Assembly (NCBI GenBank): GCA_001872985.1
Contig: MNYA01000495.1
Span: forward strand, 1 to 7,600
From: a bacterium CG2_30_54_10
GTDB taxonomy: Bacteria; Muiribacteriota; Ozemobacteria; Ozemobacterales; Ozemobacteraceae
DNA length: 7,600 bases
Reading direction: 5' to 3'
Shown: piece by piece, positions 6,739 to 7,600 of the stretch
Position numbering within the stretch: the stretch's first letter is position 1
How the letters are laid out: every line of letters begins with the position of its first letter
The notes under the pieces: generated by a model
Told to the model about the DNA's origin: nothing
The model's input: the letters and a program-made list of their open reading frames with translations, nothing else
Databases searched by the model: none
Program-made: the position numbers and the translations under genes

Positions 6739-7600
6739 TCAGGCCTTTCGTGCCGTGAAAGCAGCCTGTGTCGGAATCCTGGCCATCTTTTCGCGAATTG
6801 AGGCGGAAAACGGCGGCTTAAGGACGCCGACATTCGTGAAGATCGCGGAAACCAGCTCGGGCGGGGTGACGTCGAAAGCGGGGTTGAAAACCGGCATGTC
6901 GAACGGAGCCGTCGGTCGGGCGCCGAAACTGCGGACTTCGCCCGGATCGCGTTCTTCGATCGCGATCCGGCGGCCGAGGGTGAGCTTCAGATCGAACGTA
7001 GACGCCGGCGCGGCGACGTAGAAAGGGATATTATGGAAACTGGCAAGCACCGCGAGCGGGTATGTTCCGATTTTGTTGGCGACGTAACCGTGGGCGGTGA
7101 TGCGATCGGCGCCGACGACCACGGCTTGGATTTTTCCGTTGGCCATGAGGCTTCCCGCCACATTGTCGCAGATCAACGTGGCATCAATGTTTTCTTCGCG
7201 GAGCTCCCAGGCAGTGAGACGGGAGCCCTGAAGAAGCGGGCGGGTTTCGTCGACGAACACCCGGAACTTTTTTCCCTGCTCCTTGGCGGCCCGAAACACG
7301 CCCAATGCCGTTCCGTAGCCGGCGGTAGCAAGTGCTCCGGCGTTGCAATGGGTGATCCAGGTTTGGCCGTCTTTGAGGAACTCGGCTCCGTAGCGGCCAA
7401 TCGCACGGCACATGGCGATGTCCTCGTTCTGGATCGCCTGAGCTTCTTTCAAAGCGCCTTGCCGAGCCATGGCCAAGCGCTCGATGAATTTACCTTGGGT
7501 ATGGAGAATGGTTTCGACCGTTTGGCGCATGCGATCGAGAGCCCAGAAAAGGTTTACAGCCGTCGGCCGCGTCGATGCCAGCATGTCAACCAGCCCAGGC
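6739..7600 (-). CDS. mtnA: 5-methylthioribose-1-phosphate isomerase, N-terminus missing
   Basis: MtnA interconverts 5-methylthioribose-1-phosphate and 5-methylthioribulose-1-phosphate in salvage of methylthioadenosine; it belongs to the eIF2B-related isomerases. About 287 residues are in the window; compared with B. subtilis MtnA, some 85-90 N-terminal residues lie beyond the right edge. The frame continues past the first ATG (7584) to the edge as PGLVDMLAST, so that ATG is internal. Visible signatures are STRPTAVNLFWALDRMR (from 7575), the catalytic Cys in THCNAGALAT (codon 7347-7345), ETRPLLQGSRLTAWEL, the catalytic Asp in VGADRI (codon 7107-7105), NKIGTYPLAVLA, AAPASTFD, IEERDP and VFNPAFDVTP. 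Position ends RKA-stop at 6739. The aldolase-family gene begins 7 bases later, so the two are almost certainly co-transcribed and act in sequence. Some homologues also accept the 5-deoxyribose-1-phosphate analogue. Confidence 0.95.
   Translation of the reverse strand, partial: PGLVDMLASTRPTAVNLFWALDRMRQTVETILHTQGKFIERLAMARQGALKEAQAIQNEDIAMCRAIGRYGAEFLKDGQTWITHCNAGALATAGYGTALGVFRAAKEQGKKFRVFVDETRPLLQGSRLTAWELREENIDATLICDNVAGSLMANGKIQAVVVGADRITAHGYVANKIGTYPLAVLASFHNIPFYVAAPASTFDLKLTLGRRIAIEERDPGEVRSFGARPTAPFDMPVFNPAFDVTPPELVSAIFTNVGVLKPPFSASIREKMARIPTQAAFTARKA

Noticed and set aside
6732..6833. An upstream ATG at 6833 as the start of the aldolase-family gene
   Set aside because: It would overlap mtnA by 95 bases and add 34 Arg-rich residues absent from the family. 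The ATG at 6731 gives a normal FucA-like N-terminus.

Overview
The window reads as a chromosomal segment of an uncultured or deep-branching bacterium. All five genes lie on the minus strand, so transcription runs from right to left, and base composition looks moderately GC-rich by eye (not computed). The bacterial beta clamp DnaN rules out an archaeon. The isoleucyl-tRNA synthetase is of the long Thermus/eukaryote-like type (IleRS2), which is scattered across many phyla, so I cannot place the organism more precisely.

Layout in the direction of transcription: (1) 7600-6739, mtnA, 5-methylthioribose-1-phosphate isomerase, with its N-terminus outside the window. (2) 6731-6129, a class II (zinc) aldolase-family protein that starts 7 bases after the mtnA stop. 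(3) 6101-2952, ileS, 27 bases further on. (4) 2955-1813, dnaN, whose start overlaps the ileS stop by 4 bases (ATGA). (5) A 188-base gap at 1812-1625 with no convincing promoter or terminator. (6) 1624-308, a HEAT-repeat protein with a C-terminal double zinc ribbon. (7) 307-1, a gene-free stretch with a composite hairpin repeat and a perfect 12-base palindrome.

Genes 1-4 look like one transcription unit, given spacings of +7, +27 and -4 bases. mtnA and the aldolase-family gene fit salvage of S-adenosylmethionine by-products, either as the DHAP shunt (MtnA plus an Ald2-type aldolase) or as the first steps of the methionine salvage pathway (MtnA plus MtnB). They are followed by two housekeeping genes of translation and replication. 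dnaN coupled to ileS, rather than beside dnaA or recF, is the most unusual gene order here.

I did not find a clearly new defence, mobile or RNA-guided system. The best leads are the identity of the aldolase, the displaced and coupled dnaN, the three-fold super-repeat of the HEAT protein with its eight-cysteine tail, a five-unit 12-base repeat forming the C-terminus of the aldolase, and the structured repeat at the left end.
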